DNA of 59,764 bases from Chloroflexi bacterium TSY (lineage in GTDB: Bacteria; Chloroflexota; Anaerolineae; Caldilineales; Caldilineaceae): NCBI GenBank assembly GCA_019217005.1, contig JAHBNG010000091.1:1-59764 (forward strand). Reading direction: 5' to 3'. The notes beneath the pieces are model-generated. The model was not told the origin of the DNA and did no database searches. It saw nothing but the letters and a program-made list of their open reading frames with translations. The position numbers and the translations under genes were made by a program. Each line of letters opens with the position of its first letter. The first letter of the stretch is position 1. Positions 36,401 through 44,917 of the stretch are shown in pieces.

Positions 36401-39156
36401 ATGAGCACAGTGCGGTTGAACAAGCCTTGGTTGATCTCAAAGAACGCGCAACAGGTGACAAACAACTGGTGGCCTACATCAAACCAACTCCTCAAAAAGT
36501 AGATGCTGCCAGTGCAGAAGAACACGTAACCCTGTGGCAAACCCTCTATGACCAAACATACAGCCAACATGGGGCTGAGGAGCCGACCTTCAACCTCGCG
36601 GGCTGGCAAAGCAGTTATACCGGGCAGCCGATTGCGGCAGAGGAGATGCGCGAATGGGTTGCGGAAACGGTTACGCGTATTATGGCCTTGAAACCGCAGC
36701 GCGTGCTGGAAATTGGGTGCGGTACAGGGTTGCTCCTGGCCCGAATTGCCCCCCATTGTGAGTCTTACACCGGGACTGATTTTTCAGAAACGGCCCTGAA
36801 CCACACCCGCCAACTATGTCAGCAGCTTGAACATTTGGGCCATGTGACCTTGCGGCAAGGATTCGCCGATGACTTTAACGGCTTTGAAGCGAACCAGTTT
36901 GATACGATTATCCTCAACTCGGTGGTCCAATATTTTCCAGACATAAAGTATCTGGAACGGGTCATTGGTGGTGCGTTACACGTCTTGAAAGCAGGGGGTT
37001 TTATCTTTATTGGTGACGTGCGTCACTCTGATCTGCTTGAAACCTTTCACACCTCCGTCCAACTCTATCAGGCCGACGACACCCTGACCGCACAGCTGCT
37101 GAAACAGAGGATCCAACGGCATCAGGGACAGGAAAAGGAGCTACTATTAGCGCCTGACTTTTTTCTCTCATTTGCCCAACAGCATGACCCTATTTGCCAT
37201 GTGCAGGTCCAGCCCAAATATGGTCAAGCAGAAAATGAATTGACCAAGTTCCGGTATGATGTCATCCTGCATGTAGGTCACGACACGGACTTGCACAGCA
37301 ACGTAGCCTCCCAGAGCAAGGTGGCCTTGCACAGCGAGATCGTGTGGCATGATTGGCACAAGCTGGAGCCAAATCTCAGTGCCGTTGAGCGTCTGTTCGA
37401 AAGTGCCGTGGCGCAACCCTTTGGTCTACGCCACGTCCCAAACCACCATCTCCAAGCTGAGCGACATGCCCAAGCATGGCTGAAAGACGCCGAGCCGACA
37501 GCAATCGTGGCAGCCTATCGACAAGGGTTGGCTCAACACCCTGAGGCTGGAATTTCTCTAAACCAACTGCGGCAAGCGGCCTTGCGTCAAGGTTGGCAGG
37601 TGGAAGTTAGTTGGCTCAATATGACGCGCGACGGTGATTTTGACGTTGCGTTCAGCCGCTCATCTCAACCCATCCAATTTACCAAGCGTCGCCTTGGGGC
37701 AGAGCGGTCAAAATATGCATATATGCCTGCTCAGAAGAATTTGACGGCTGAATACATCCCCCAATGGCGAGCCTATCTCCAAGACAGATTGCCCGATTAC
37801 ATGCTGCCAGGTGCCTTTGTCGTCTTGGATACGTTCCCCTTGACCCCCAATGGCAAGATAGATCGCAGAGCATTGCCGGAGCCAAATAGTTCGGACCTGG
37901 GTACAAGTCATGAATCTGCTGCCCCACAAACCCCGATGGAGGAGATGCTGGCCAGGCTTTGGGGCGAGGTGTTGGGTCTGGAACAAGTCGGACGTCATGA
38001 CAACTTCATCGAGTTAGGCGGCCATTCATTGCTGGCGAGCCAGCTGATCGCCCGTATCCGTGATACCTTCCAGGTCGATTTGTCGTTGCGACGTTTGTTT
38101 GAAACGCCAACCATCGCTGCTGTGGCCGATTTTATTGACAATACATCTCACCAGAAAAGTTCTGTCCAGCAGATGAGTAAAGGCATGAGGTTCGGCGAAA
38201 AACAAGCCTCGACAGGAGAGAATATTTCACTGCCGAACTTCGTGCCCGTCACCGATAAAACTTTTCTAGGTGAGTATATCCAAACCGATAACGAACAGGT
38301 AAGCCTCGCAGCCGAGAATATCTCAGCAGCGAACCCCGCGCCGCCCACGCCCCTCCGACTCCCCCCTCACCTAATTACCCTGCAATCCGATGGGGGACGC
38401 CGTCCACTCTTCTTGATCCATCCGCTGGCTGGCCTGGTCTTCCCCTATTATGAATTGGCGCTCCATATGGGACCAGATCAACCGATTTACGGTCTACAAT
38501 CGCCAGGGATTGCTGGCGAAGCTTCACCCTTCATTCAAATTGAGGACATGGCCGAACACTATCTCGCAGCCATCCGTCAGGTTCAACCGGAAGGCCCTTA
38601 TCAGTTGGCCGGCTGGTCCTTTGGGGGCAAACTCGCCCTAGAAATGGCCCAACAGTTACAAAAAGCAGAGCAATCGGTCGCCCTGTTAGCCATCATCGAT
38701 ACGTGCTTGTATTCGAACAAGCTCGCAACTTTCTGGAATAGCGCCAGATTGTTCTTAACCAGCATCTTGCCTCATCTCCGGCCCTATATCTCTGACTACC
38801 TTCATTTGCGGTCGGCCCCCAGCCGACCAGAACAAGCGGAGCAACACCCCAGCTGGTTTTTTAGCAAGCTGAAAGCGCGCTTCCAGTCGTCAGAGCTGAA
38901 GCGCCTTCTCCAAGTCTTCCAAGCCAATGTCCGGGCCGACAGTCGCTACAAACCCCAAAGGTATGCGGGGCGAGTGACCTTGTTTAAAACCGCAACCAAA
39001 TATCGAGACTTAACCTGGGGTTGGGGCGACATCGCCGCCAACGGGGTTGCGCTACACCAAATTCCGGGCCATCACATGAACCTGTTACGTTCACCCCAGG
39101 TGCAGGTCCTGGCTGAAAAACTGTCGGCTTGTCTGGTTCAACCGGATGCGCTTTAA
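33499..39156 (+). CDS. Fused HpaB-type flavin monooxygenase and single-module NRPS (A-MT-PCP-TE)
   Basis: An 1,885-residue multidomain enzyme. Residues about 5-510 form a complete 4-hydroxyphenylacetate 3-hydroxylase (HpaB)-family monooxygenase (GMLGQNAEFF, FDHVFVPWENVLVYGD), which needs reduced FAD. An adenylation domain follows at about 550-1000 (YTSGSTGRPKG, SFDIAALELY, NLYGPTETT, LRGFRIELGEIE). A SAM methyltransferase (VLEIGCGTGLLLARI, about 1017-1300) is inserted before A10 (PNGKIDRRALP), then come a carrier protein (ELGGHSLLAS, Ser about 1510) and a thioesterase (GWSFGGKLALEMA, His in IPGHHMNLL). There is no condensation domain. The A-domain pocket residues read DILQLGLIWK by eye, a glycine-type code. 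ATG 33499 has an AAGGAAGG site; ATG 33472 does not. No flavin reductase or phosphopantetheinyl transferase is nearby. The product is unknown. Confidence 0.9.
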   Translation: MKEDVCRPMTRPMTGAEYLESLRDQREVWIYGQRVKDVTRHPAFRNQSRMVARMYDALHHPHTKAELTCKTDTGSGGYTHRFFKASHNVEEMVAARDAIAAWERIGFGWMGRSPGFMGAFTGMLGQNAEFFAPYQANARRWYAETQEKVLFCNHALTTPPVDRRLPPDEVEDVHLHVVKETDGGLILRGAKNITTNSMLSNYSVVASDGVRFIKKKAFALICIVPMNSANIKLICRPSYEMAAGLIGTPFDYPLSSRFDENDATFIFDHVFVPWENVLVYGDLAKCNTYMQATGFYHRGGLHSCTRLAVKLDLIAGLVMKAVEATGTDQFRGVQVNVGEILNWRHLLWALSDAMARTVTPHNGAVVPNLDYMMACRMMMTMAYPKVKEIVHNIVASGLIFQPSSSRDFQSPELRPYLDKYMSSSTDDAVERVKVMKMLWDAIGTEFAGRHELYERNNYGNHEVIRMHSLFEGRDNGTVDELRTFVETCMADYDLDGWSSPDLINSDDINFVAEDLGKNGHRLPDQAVAEDNLLAEHHQLLVEWNDTQTDYPADHCIHHLFEEQVERSPDHIATIFGDEQLTYRELNQRANQLAHHLQSLGVGPEVLVGICVERSLEMVVGVLGILKAGGVYVPLDPNYPLERLALMLTDAQPLVLLSESRLLDSLPHTSAKIVPLDTDWPTDQSRTNPMSTIQPEHLAYVIYTSGSTGRPKGVQITHQSLTNFLTAMQQRPGLTNQDVLVAVTTLSFDIAALELYLPLIVGAKLIIAPQDAVADGNRLQILLHDHQATVMQATPATWRLLLFAGWQNETKIKILCGGETLPNQLAKQLLALSHSVWNLYGPTETTIWSTIYQVTEVTDKPIPIGKGIANTSIYVLNQRLEPVPIGVVGDLYIGGASLARGYLNRPELTAEKFISSPFGEGRLYKTGDLARWRPDSAGEPVLEYLGRADDQIKLRGFRIELGEIEAVLNEHSAVEQALVDLKERATGDKQLVAYIKPTPQKVDAASAEEHVTLWQTLYDQTYSQHGAEEPTFNLAGWQSSYTGQPIAAEEMREWVAETVTRIMALKPQRVLEIGCGTGLLLARIAPHCESYTGTDFSETALNHTRQLCQQLEHLGHVTLRQGFADDFNGFEANQFDTIILNSVVQYFPDIKYLERVIGGALHVLKAGGFIFIGDVRHSDLLETFHTSVQLYQADDTLTAQLLKQRIQRHQGQEKELLLAPDFFLSFAQQHDPICHVQVQPKYGQAENELTKFRYDVILHVGHDTDLHSNVASQSKVALHSEIVWHDWHKLEPNLSAVERLFESAVAQPFGLRHVPNHHLQAERHAQAWLKDAEPTAIVAAYRQGLAQHPEAGISLNQLRQAALRQGWQVEVSWLNMTRDGDFDVAFSRSSQPIQFTKRRLGAERSKYAYMPAQKNLTAEYIPQWRAYLQDRLPDYMLPGAFVVLDTFPLTPNGKIDRRALPEPNSSDLGTSHESAAPQTPMEEMLARLWGEVLGLEQVGRHDNFIELGGHSLLASQLIARIRDTFQVDLSLRRLFETPTIAAVADFIDNTSHQKSSVQQMSKGMRFGEKQASTGENISLPNFVPVTDKTFLGEYIQTDNEQVSLAAENISAANPAPPTPLRLPPHLITLQSDGGRRPLFLIHPLAGLVFPYYELALHMGPDQPIYGLQSPGIAGEASPFIQIEDMAEHYLAAIRQVQPEGPYQLAGWSFGGKLALEMAQQLQKAEQSVALLAIIDTCLYSNKLATFWNSARLFLTSILPHLRPYISDYLHLRSAPSRPEQAEQHPSWFFSKLKARFQSSELKRLLQVFQANVRADSRYKPQRYAGRVTLFKTATKYRDLTWGWGDIAANGVALHQIPGHHMNLLRSPQVQVLAEKLSACLVQPDAL

Positions 39157-39211
39157 ACCCCAATACGCGAAAAGCGAACTGAGGCACTCCACGACGAAGT
39201 GTACTAAATAA

Positions 39212-39246
39212 GCGGAGTGGCGAAGTATGCACACTCGCCACTCCGC
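39212..39246 (+). terminator. Strong hairpin after the NRPS gene
   Basis: GCGGAGTGGCGA (39212-39223) pairs perfectly with TCGCCACTCCGC (39235-39246) around an 11-base loop, and ACGAAGT/ACTTCGT extend the pairing outside. It lies between converging genes and lacks a clear U-tract. Confidence 0.6.
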
Positions 39247-39278
39247 CACCTCGTACTTCGTGCAGATAGGCTGCGGTG

Positions 39279-40178
39279 TCAACCAGGCTCTCCGTCATGT
39301 CCCGGGTATATGCTCTGGGCATCCGGTGGCAACCTCCTAACATGTTCCAGGAAAATCATGACAGCTTCGCTCTCTTCTGTGGGGAAACGGTATCCATAGT
39401 GATCACCAACGGTGTGCGCAGTCTGCGCGAATAGGCTGTGGAACGTCAGCAACGACTCCCATATATCGTCGTAATTGGGGCCAACGTAGGTACGCCCAAA
39501 CTCCTCCCAGAGCGCAGGTTCCAGATGCCGCTGCAGATTCTTGCCTTCGGTGCCCACCGACTGTTCGAAGCCCTCGGTTACGCCGATGTACCAACTGAGC
39601 ATCAGGACAAGATCTGCGCGCAAACGTGCAGTATGGCATTTCAGCAACGGAAGCTGTCGTCGCCACAACGTCTTTGGGATGTGCGAGCAAAGAGTGAAGA
39701 GGAAGGTGTTGCAGCAGTCGTCATACCGCCACTACGTTGGCTCTGTAATGAAGTAACTTTGTTCGCTCGGCGTGGGGAGGTTAGACAAGAGACCATCCTT
39801 GTCCAGTAGGATCCGAGTCAGGCTATCGGAAGGGGGATTTTTCAGCATTGCGAGCGGCAAGAAGCCCATATCGATGCGATTGCCGTCCACGAACTGGATG
39901 TTGTAGGTATAACGTCCGTCGCCGGAACCGGGCCGATAGACTTGCTCCTCTACCTTTTGCACGATGATGGGCTTTCCGAAGTGGGGAACAACGTCGGCCT
40001 CTTTTCGGAACGGTCCGACATCTGTGACGAAGTACAGAATATCATAGTCCTGGAAAATGTCCTTTTTTACGTTTGGGTTGACACGTGATCCGTTCATCAC
40101 GGCCACCCGAATGCGGTCATCGGCCTGGGCAAAACCGAGGATCAGAGCCAGCATTTCTGCTTCCGTTCGTGTCTTCAT
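39279..40178 (-). pseudogene. Aminoglycoside 6-adenylyltransferase-like gene with in-frame TAG
   Basis: A 299-codon frame from ATG 40178 matches ANT(6)/AadE-type nucleotidyltransferases: AVMNGSRVNPNVKKDIFQDY with the catalytic GSR-x-D segment, YTYNIQFVDGNRIDMGF, and the C-terminal YDDCCNTFLF and VLMLSWYIG. Codon 149 at 39732-39734 is TAG, and the same frame continues immediately as WRYDDCC. One change from CAG or GAG explains it. The N-terminal half carries the nucleotide-transfer motifs but lacks the C-terminal substrate-binding domain. It starts an accessory block of acetyltransferase-like genes. Confidence 0.82.
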
Positions 40179-40221
40179 GTGGCGCTACTCCGACATTAGA
40201 CATTATCGGGATTGAAAAATA

Positions 40222-40292
40222 GGACACAGATTTTCAGGATGAACACGGATTATCCCAGAGTCAATCCGTGCAATCTGTGTTCATCCGTGTCC
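40222..40292. repeat. Imperfect inverted repeat of the GGACACAGAT type
   Basis: Arms 40222-40251 and 40263-40292 pair imperfectly and contain GGACACAGAT, GATGAACACGGAT and their complements. This kind of intergenic repeat is scattered through many environmental bacterial genomes. Confidence 0.5.
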
Positions 40293-40338
40293 CATCTTCT
40301 GAATCCTTATCATCTCTATTGAATCCGGTTTTCTGCTG

Positions 40339-40947
40339 TCACTTCACTCTTGCCATATCCCAATGGTGGCCGCGTAGTCTCACAAGGTCCTTACTCATTG
40401 TCGCATCTCTCCGTGCACAAAGCTCTTCGTAAAACAGACCAATCCAGTCCGTGTCCTCCAGACTCTTGAGTACTTCTTCAATCTTAGCTGACGACTCCTC
40501 AAAAAAGGTGAGCGCAAGATCTGGAGCAATATGTATGGGTGGGTATGACGAGTGACGACTTGCGAAGTCTACCATATCTTCACTATCGTCTGGATATGGA
40601 CGTAAGATTTTTCCGAGTTCGCTTGAAAGAAGCACCGCAAGACGATTTCGCCGCTGAAGAAAGATGATCTTTAGCCCTCGACGTTTCCCTATTGTCTGAT
40701 GAAGGTTCATTTTCACCTTGATCGGGAATCCGATTACTTCAGGCCGCTTATATTCGGAGTTCGACACTTCGTTGCGGAACATTGAATTGTGCGTAAATCC
40801 AGTATTGTATGCCCACTCTTCTCCATATTTCTTGACATCCCGCGTCATCAGATCTCCATTACATTGCACCAGCGGATGCGAATTAAGAAGGTTCATCAGC
40901 AAATGACTACCCGAGCGCTGTTGGGACAAGATTACGAAATATTGCAT
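40339..40947 (-). CDS. Sulfotransferase-like protein, short at the C-terminus
   Basis: A 202-residue protein that begins with the PAPS-binding loop typical of sulfotransferases (VILSQQRSGSHLLMNLLNSH) and has a second PAPS-contact segment (LQRRNRLAVLLSSEL). The family usually runs 40-80 residues past the YEELCARRDAT motif; here the protein diverges after it and ends. It may therefore be truncated or use a shortened tail. Possible acceptors include lipids, sugars or a peptide product of the nearby NRPS, but nothing in the sequence decides this. Confidence 0.72.
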   Translation of the reverse strand: MQYFVILSQQRSGSHLLMNLLNSHPLVQCNGDLMTRDVKKYGEEWAYNTGFTHNSMFRNEVSNSEYKRPEVIGFPIKVKMNLHQTIGKRRGLKIIFLQRRNRLAVLLSSELGKILRPYPDDSEDMVDFASRHSSYPPIHIAPDLALTFFEESSAKIEEVLKSLEDTDWIGLFYEELCARRDATMSKDLVRLRGHHWDMARVK

Positions 40948-40972
40948 GGTTTCCGTCTACCTCTCCGAACGA

Positions 40973-41584
40973 TTAGGCTGTCAATTCCTGTCGCTCCCAG
41001 TCGACTCTCTCCAACGCATACTCTACATCAGCTCCGTCCCACACTTCCTCAGCGGTCGTATACGATGTGTCCGAATTCTTGATCTCTTCTAGAGTCGGAT
41101 GGAACGCTCGCCTGAAAGTCATACCTACCTTCTCCATGACCCGACGGGAGGCCACGTTTTCTTCATATGTGGTCGCGACGACACATTGCGCTCCCAACTC
41201 CGTAAAGCCTTTCTGGATCAGTGTCCGGGCGCCTTCGGTGGCATACCCCTTCCCCCAAGCAATTTTGCGAAACCGATAGCCTAGCCCAATCTCATGGGGG
41301 GTATTCTGTTTCGGTCGAAAGCTAAACCACCCCACGAAGTCTCCTGTGGCTTTCTCGATGGCGGCCCAAAAGCCATAGGCGGGGCGTTGGTGATCGTAGT
41401 GGATAAACCCAGGCAGAATATCGTTCTCGATCACCTCACGGGGCGTTGGTGTGCCGCCGTTGATATAGCGCATCACCGCTGGATCATTGTCGAGGGCAAA
41501 GAGGTGATCGACGTCCGCTTTCGTGAAGCGTCGCAGGAGTAGTCGTTCGGTTTCTAAGAAGATTTCCATACTTTGTTCTTCCAT
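40973..41584 (-). CDS. RimJ/RimL-type GNAT acetyltransferase
   Basis: A 203-residue protein with TERLLLRRFTKADVDHLFAL at the N-terminus, the acetyl-CoA loop RFRKIAWGKGYATEGARTLI, and ENVASRRVMEKVGMTF at the C-terminus, all standard in the ribosomal-protein N-acetyltransferase-like branch. Members acetylate protein N-termini, amino sugars or antibiotics. Two starts are possible (41584 or an in-frame ATG five codons later). It is separated by 25 bases from the sulfotransferase gene, probably in one transcript. Confidence 0.85.
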   Translation of the reverse strand: MEEQSMEIFLETERLLLRRFTKADVDHLFALDNDPAVMRYINGGTPTPREVIENDILPGFIHYDHQRPAYGFWAAIEKATGDFVGWFSFRPKQNTPHEIGLGYRFRKIAWGKGYATEGARTLIQKGFTELGAQCVVATTYEENVASRRVMEKVGMTFRRAFHPTLEEIKNSDTSYTTAEEVWDGADVEYALERVDWERQELTA

Positions 41585-41721
41585 TGTTTGCCTTACCTTT
41601 ACCCAAAATTGATGGGGATTTGATGCCCGCCCAGGCTTAAAAGCATTGGGCTACGGTACGACGCCCTCTGAAGGGGCTTGTTGGTCGACGATCTAGCCCG
41701 ATTCATGAGGCGTTGTTTGGT

Positions 41722-41765
41722 AGCCCGATGGCTGTCCCTTCACTTGTGAAGGGCTGCCTCGGGCT
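41722..41765. other. Nested stem-loop in the gap after the MFS gene
   Basis: CCCTTCAC/GTGAAGGG (41736-41743 and 41746-41753) forms a tight hairpin inside an outer AGCCCGA/TCGGGCT stem (41722-41728 and 41759-41765). It may terminate the MFS transcript or be a small structured RNA. The remaining 41585-41861 bases hold no convincing gene. Confidence 0.4.
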
Positions 41766-42773
41766 GGCATCGATGAACCGATTTCTCTGGCTGAAGATGT
41801 GGATGAAGCAGAGCTTATTTGCAGACGGTGCTGGTCAGCTAGCAATTACGCAAGCCTCTCTTTATTCTGTGTTGGCCAAGATCAATTTATGAGTTGGAAT
41901 GAACCACAGTAATGATGTACTGGCAATCAAGACAGCAAAAACGACAAATAAGCTTATGAACTGTTCTTGGTCAAGGAAAAAACCGCTCACCAAAAGCCCA
42001 AGTGGTACGCCCATAAATCGCAGGGATGAAAATAGAGAGAACACGGTTCCACGTCGATCTGCCGGGACTATCTGTTGTAGAATAGTGGCGTCAACCACAC
42101 TACCAACCCCCAAATTAATGCCGTAGACAAACATCCCGAACGAAGTGATCGTGTTTGAAATCTCATAATAAAATGCAACCACTATGATGAGCAGGCCGAA
42201 TGCCTGACCTAACGGCGTGAATTGTAGTAAGCGAATTGGTGACACTCGGTGACCCAAAAACGTATAGGTCGCGGTTGTCAATGTCGTACCAATTGCAAAG
42301 AATGTTAACCACACACCGAGCCATACTGCCTGTTCATCAGATACGTTTGCGATGACTGGTAGGGTGAGTGAGAGCAACGAAACAGAAACTGTATTGACAA
42401 CGAGATCGAAAATTGCAAGACGAAGAATGCTCTTTTCCCGGAGCAACCACTTCCATATCTCGAAAACTGCAGCCCTGTTCGTCTTATTTTTATCAGGCTT
42501 CTTTGATCTGATCCCCCAAGAAATGAACACAAATGCAATGACAAAAGTTGCCGCATCCAAAAGCAGAACAAAAACTGCACCCATGGCGCTGATCAGCAAT
42601 CCCGCCAGGATTGGGCCAACTAAATCTGCTCCCGTTTCTACAAGAGAAACCATTCCATTGACTTTTTCCCTCGGTAGCGAATTGTCCTCAATCAGAGATG
42701 GGATAATGACACTTTTGGCAGTTTGCCCTGGAACATCAATAACCTGACTAAGAAAAACCAAAATCCCAAGTAT

Positions 42774-43151
42774 CAGTAGATCCAAATTTCAGGTTTTGAG
42801 AGAGAATTCTGGCTAAACAGTTGACATAAATACAAATTTGCCGGTCGATATCTAGTTTTTGCGTTAGATTTGGGCGATTTTCAGATATGAAATAGGTTGT
42901 TTTCTGGGGGTGGTTCAAAATTAGGTTTACACTTTTGATATATAGACAAAAATCTATATGAGACCGTTTTCTCTCTGAGAACCGGCGAAATCAGAGAATA
43001 TAAACGTTCTTTCTGTTTCTAAAAGTGTAAACCTATCTATCCAGCTAAAATGAACCACCCCGTTTTCTGTAACCGAAATCTGAATAAATGACTCCAAAAT
43101 CCCTGCAATCTCGACTGAAAATCGCCAAAAACGCCAAATTTGGATCTACTG
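42774..43151. mobile_element. Miniature inverted-repeat element in the MFS gene (copy 1, with nested element)
   Basis: Terminal inverted repeats CAGTAGATCCAAATTT and its complement lie at 42774-42789 and 43136-43151. Without the nested element and its duplication, the length is 215 bp and the sequence matches the copy at 55791-56005 in the same orientation. It encodes no protein. Confidence 0.92.
42907..43061. mobile_element. Second miniature element nested inside the first
   Basis: A 155-bp insertion with terminal repeats GGGGTGGTTCA/TGAACCACCCC and inner arms AGGTTTACACTTTT/AAAAGTGTAAACCT. It is flanked by the 8-bp duplication GTTTTCTG (42899-42906 and 43062-43069). The copy at 55791 has a single GTTTTCTG at that point and no insertion, which proves the order of events. 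Confidence 0.92.
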
Positions 43152-43518
43152 ATACTAACAGTATCCAAAATGCCGATCGAGAAAAGCACTGGTATCAGTA
43201 CGATCGCAATGGCATTTACCGCATCACAGAATACGCTAACTTGCTTTGCGGAAAATCTGTCAATTAGAGGACCGCTGAAAAACCCAATGACAATATTGGG
43301 TAATTGGCCAGCTAACACAACTCCAGCTGTGGTCAACGCACTTCCTGTTATTTCATAGACAAACCAAGGAATTGCGATGGCTGAAAGGCTATTGCCTATG
43401 AGAGACATCGCATTTGCTGTGAGTAGCACCCATAATTCCGCCCATTGTGTTTGAAATAACTTAGCAGCTTTCATTCTTGCCAATCCGTTGGACAACGTCT
43501 TCATTGACTGCAGCGATT

Positions 43519-44139
43519 TCACGCGTCGTCGTGTCTACTCTCGGCATGTGCCTCTACATAGAGTCGCATGATGTTTCGCACGTCAGAACGATTTGACACC
43601 TGCTTGAAACCCAGCCTCTCGAAAGTACTCGCAAACCCCATAAACGACTCTCCCTCCATCCGACGCTTTCCACCTTCGTTGCACAGCGGATATGCCTCGA
43701 TGATACGTGCACCGTTCCGCACTGCGTGGCTAATTGCCTCTTGCACAAGAGCAGTGCCGACACCCGTTCTTCTGTGCTGTTTGCCAATCACAAAGCATGT
43801 GATCGACCACACTGGCTCATCATCAATGCGCTTGAGCGTATGCGAGCGATCCAGACTTGGAAACTCGCTCCGTGGCGCAATCGAGCACCACCCTGCAACC
43901 TGCCCGCGCCTGTACGCGAGAATCCCAGGTACCATTCCTGACTCAATGCTTGCTTTCAAAGATGCCTTGTTTGTCTCAGTTTGGCCCCACCATTCAGACC
44001 GGGTCTTTTTCCAGTACATGCACCAGCACATGCTGGGGGCTGGGAGTGCCGAGAAAAGGATCTCGAGATCATCCCACTCGCTCAATGCGACTGGCTTGAA
44101 CACGAGTTCATCTGTTGTAGACTCGTTCGATTGTTCCAT
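43519..44139 (-). CDS. GNAT-family acetyltransferase
   Basis: A 206-residue protein with an N-terminal SMCWCMYWKKTRSEWW segment, a GNAT core (WSITCFVIGKQHRRTGVGTALV, with the acetyl-CoA loop) and a C-terminal FERLGFKQVSNRSDVRNIMR. An AGGAGGTCG site precedes ATG 44139. The stop overlaps the MFS gene start, so acetyltransferase and transporter were co-expressed, a pairing often seen with drug inactivation and export. That role is an inference. Confidence 0.85.
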   Translation of the reverse strand: MEQSNESTTDELVFKPVALSEWDDLEILFSALPAPSMCWCMYWKKTRSEWWGQTETNKASLKASIESGMVPGILAYRRGQVAGWCSIAPRSEFPSLDRSHTLKRIDDEPVWSITCFVIGKQHRRTGVGTALVQEAISHAVRNGARIIEAYPLCNEGGKRRMEGESFMGFASTFERLGFKQVSNRSDVRNIMRLYVEAHAESRHDDA

Positions 44140-44348
44140 TTCGACCTCCTGTTGCTAAGTGCTTATCCGCAAAGTTCTATTCCATAAACGAAAGTGCTGC
44201 CCAATTTGGTATCAGGAATCCCGATTCGGAGTTGAGTTAGGAGTTTGATATCGTTCATTTTACATCTCGCTATAGTCAGCACATCTTTCGCTCCTTCTAT
44301 TTAGGAATCTCTCAAGAACAGATAGACATCTCATCCTGTAATCCGAAC

Positions 44349-44843
44349 TCAACTGCCCGATACTTTGCTTATATCTTCCCAATATAGCCAGTACGCATCA
44401 AGCGGGACGGCACCATGCTTCAGGTAGAAGGCTCGATATGGGTTCTCTGGGGGAGCGTCTACAATCACCTTTCTACTTTCTTGCTCGATAAACCACGTTG
44501 CTAATGGTCTCAGCAGGGCAGCACCGATCCCTTTTCGCTGCCAAGAAGGAAGTACGAACATCCACTGCAACTCACCAGTACAGCCCAGCCGTGTTGAACG
44601 ATGGCCCGCAATAAATCCAATGCTCTGCTCATCCTGTTGAGCAACAATGACTAACCGTTCCGGAAGCGAGCAACTCGGATGATAGGTCCCGGCAACGTAG
44701 CCAACGAGTCGTGGGTGCAGCCGCTGATACTCAGCTTCTTCATTCACAGCGTCATGGTAGTGATTTGAGGCAACCATTGTCTGCGCTTGCACGCGGGCAA
44801 CGGCATCTAGATCAGTTTCACGAATGTGTCGGATTTGCACCAT
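44349..44843 (-). CDS. GNAT-family acetyltransferase
   Basis: A 164-residue single-domain GNAT protein: QIRHIRETDLDAVARVQAQT, then QWMFVLPSWQRKGIGAALLR (acetyl-CoA loop) and YRAFYLKHGAVPLD. ATG 44843 is chosen because GAGGAG lies seven bases upstream; an earlier GTG would overlap that site. It lies in the same direction as the DUF4037 gene upstream and the GNAT gene downstream. Substrate unknown. Confidence 0.85.
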   Translation of the reverse strand: MVQIRHIRETDLDAVARVQAQTMVASNHYHDAVNEEAEYQRLHPRLVGYVAGTYHPSCSLPERLVIVAQQDEQSIGFIAGHRSTRLGCTGELQWMFVLPSWQRKGIGAALLRPLATWFIEQESRKVIVDAPPENPYRAFYLKHGAVPLDAYWLYWEDISKVSGS

Positions 44844-44917
44844 CTGCTCACTCCTCACGAAGCAACTTTACTTCGGACAATTCATTCTCCACAAGATCAC
44901 CGAGATCTTTCATCTTG

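Larger units (their letters stand above)
41862..43522 (-). pseudogene. MFS transporter gene split by a nested pair of miniature elements
   Basis: The N-terminal part (43522 to 43152) encodes the first four helices of an MFS efflux-type transporter (NAMSLIGNSLSAIAIPWFVY, FFSGPLIDRFSAKQV). The C-terminal part (42773 to 41862) resumes as LGILVFLSQVIDVPGQTAKS and runs to the end (about 295 residues). Removing the element and a 2-base repeat at the junction rejoins the frame as LDTVSILGILVFL. The start overlaps the upstream GNAT gene stop by four bases. The gene is inactivated unless the halves are expressed separately. Confidence 0.85.

Noticed and set aside
7943..43522. Reassigned stop codons in this organism
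   Set aside because: TAA, TGA and TAG each occur once inside otherwise intact genes, while all three also end normal genes. Ordinary nonsense mutations explain the pattern.
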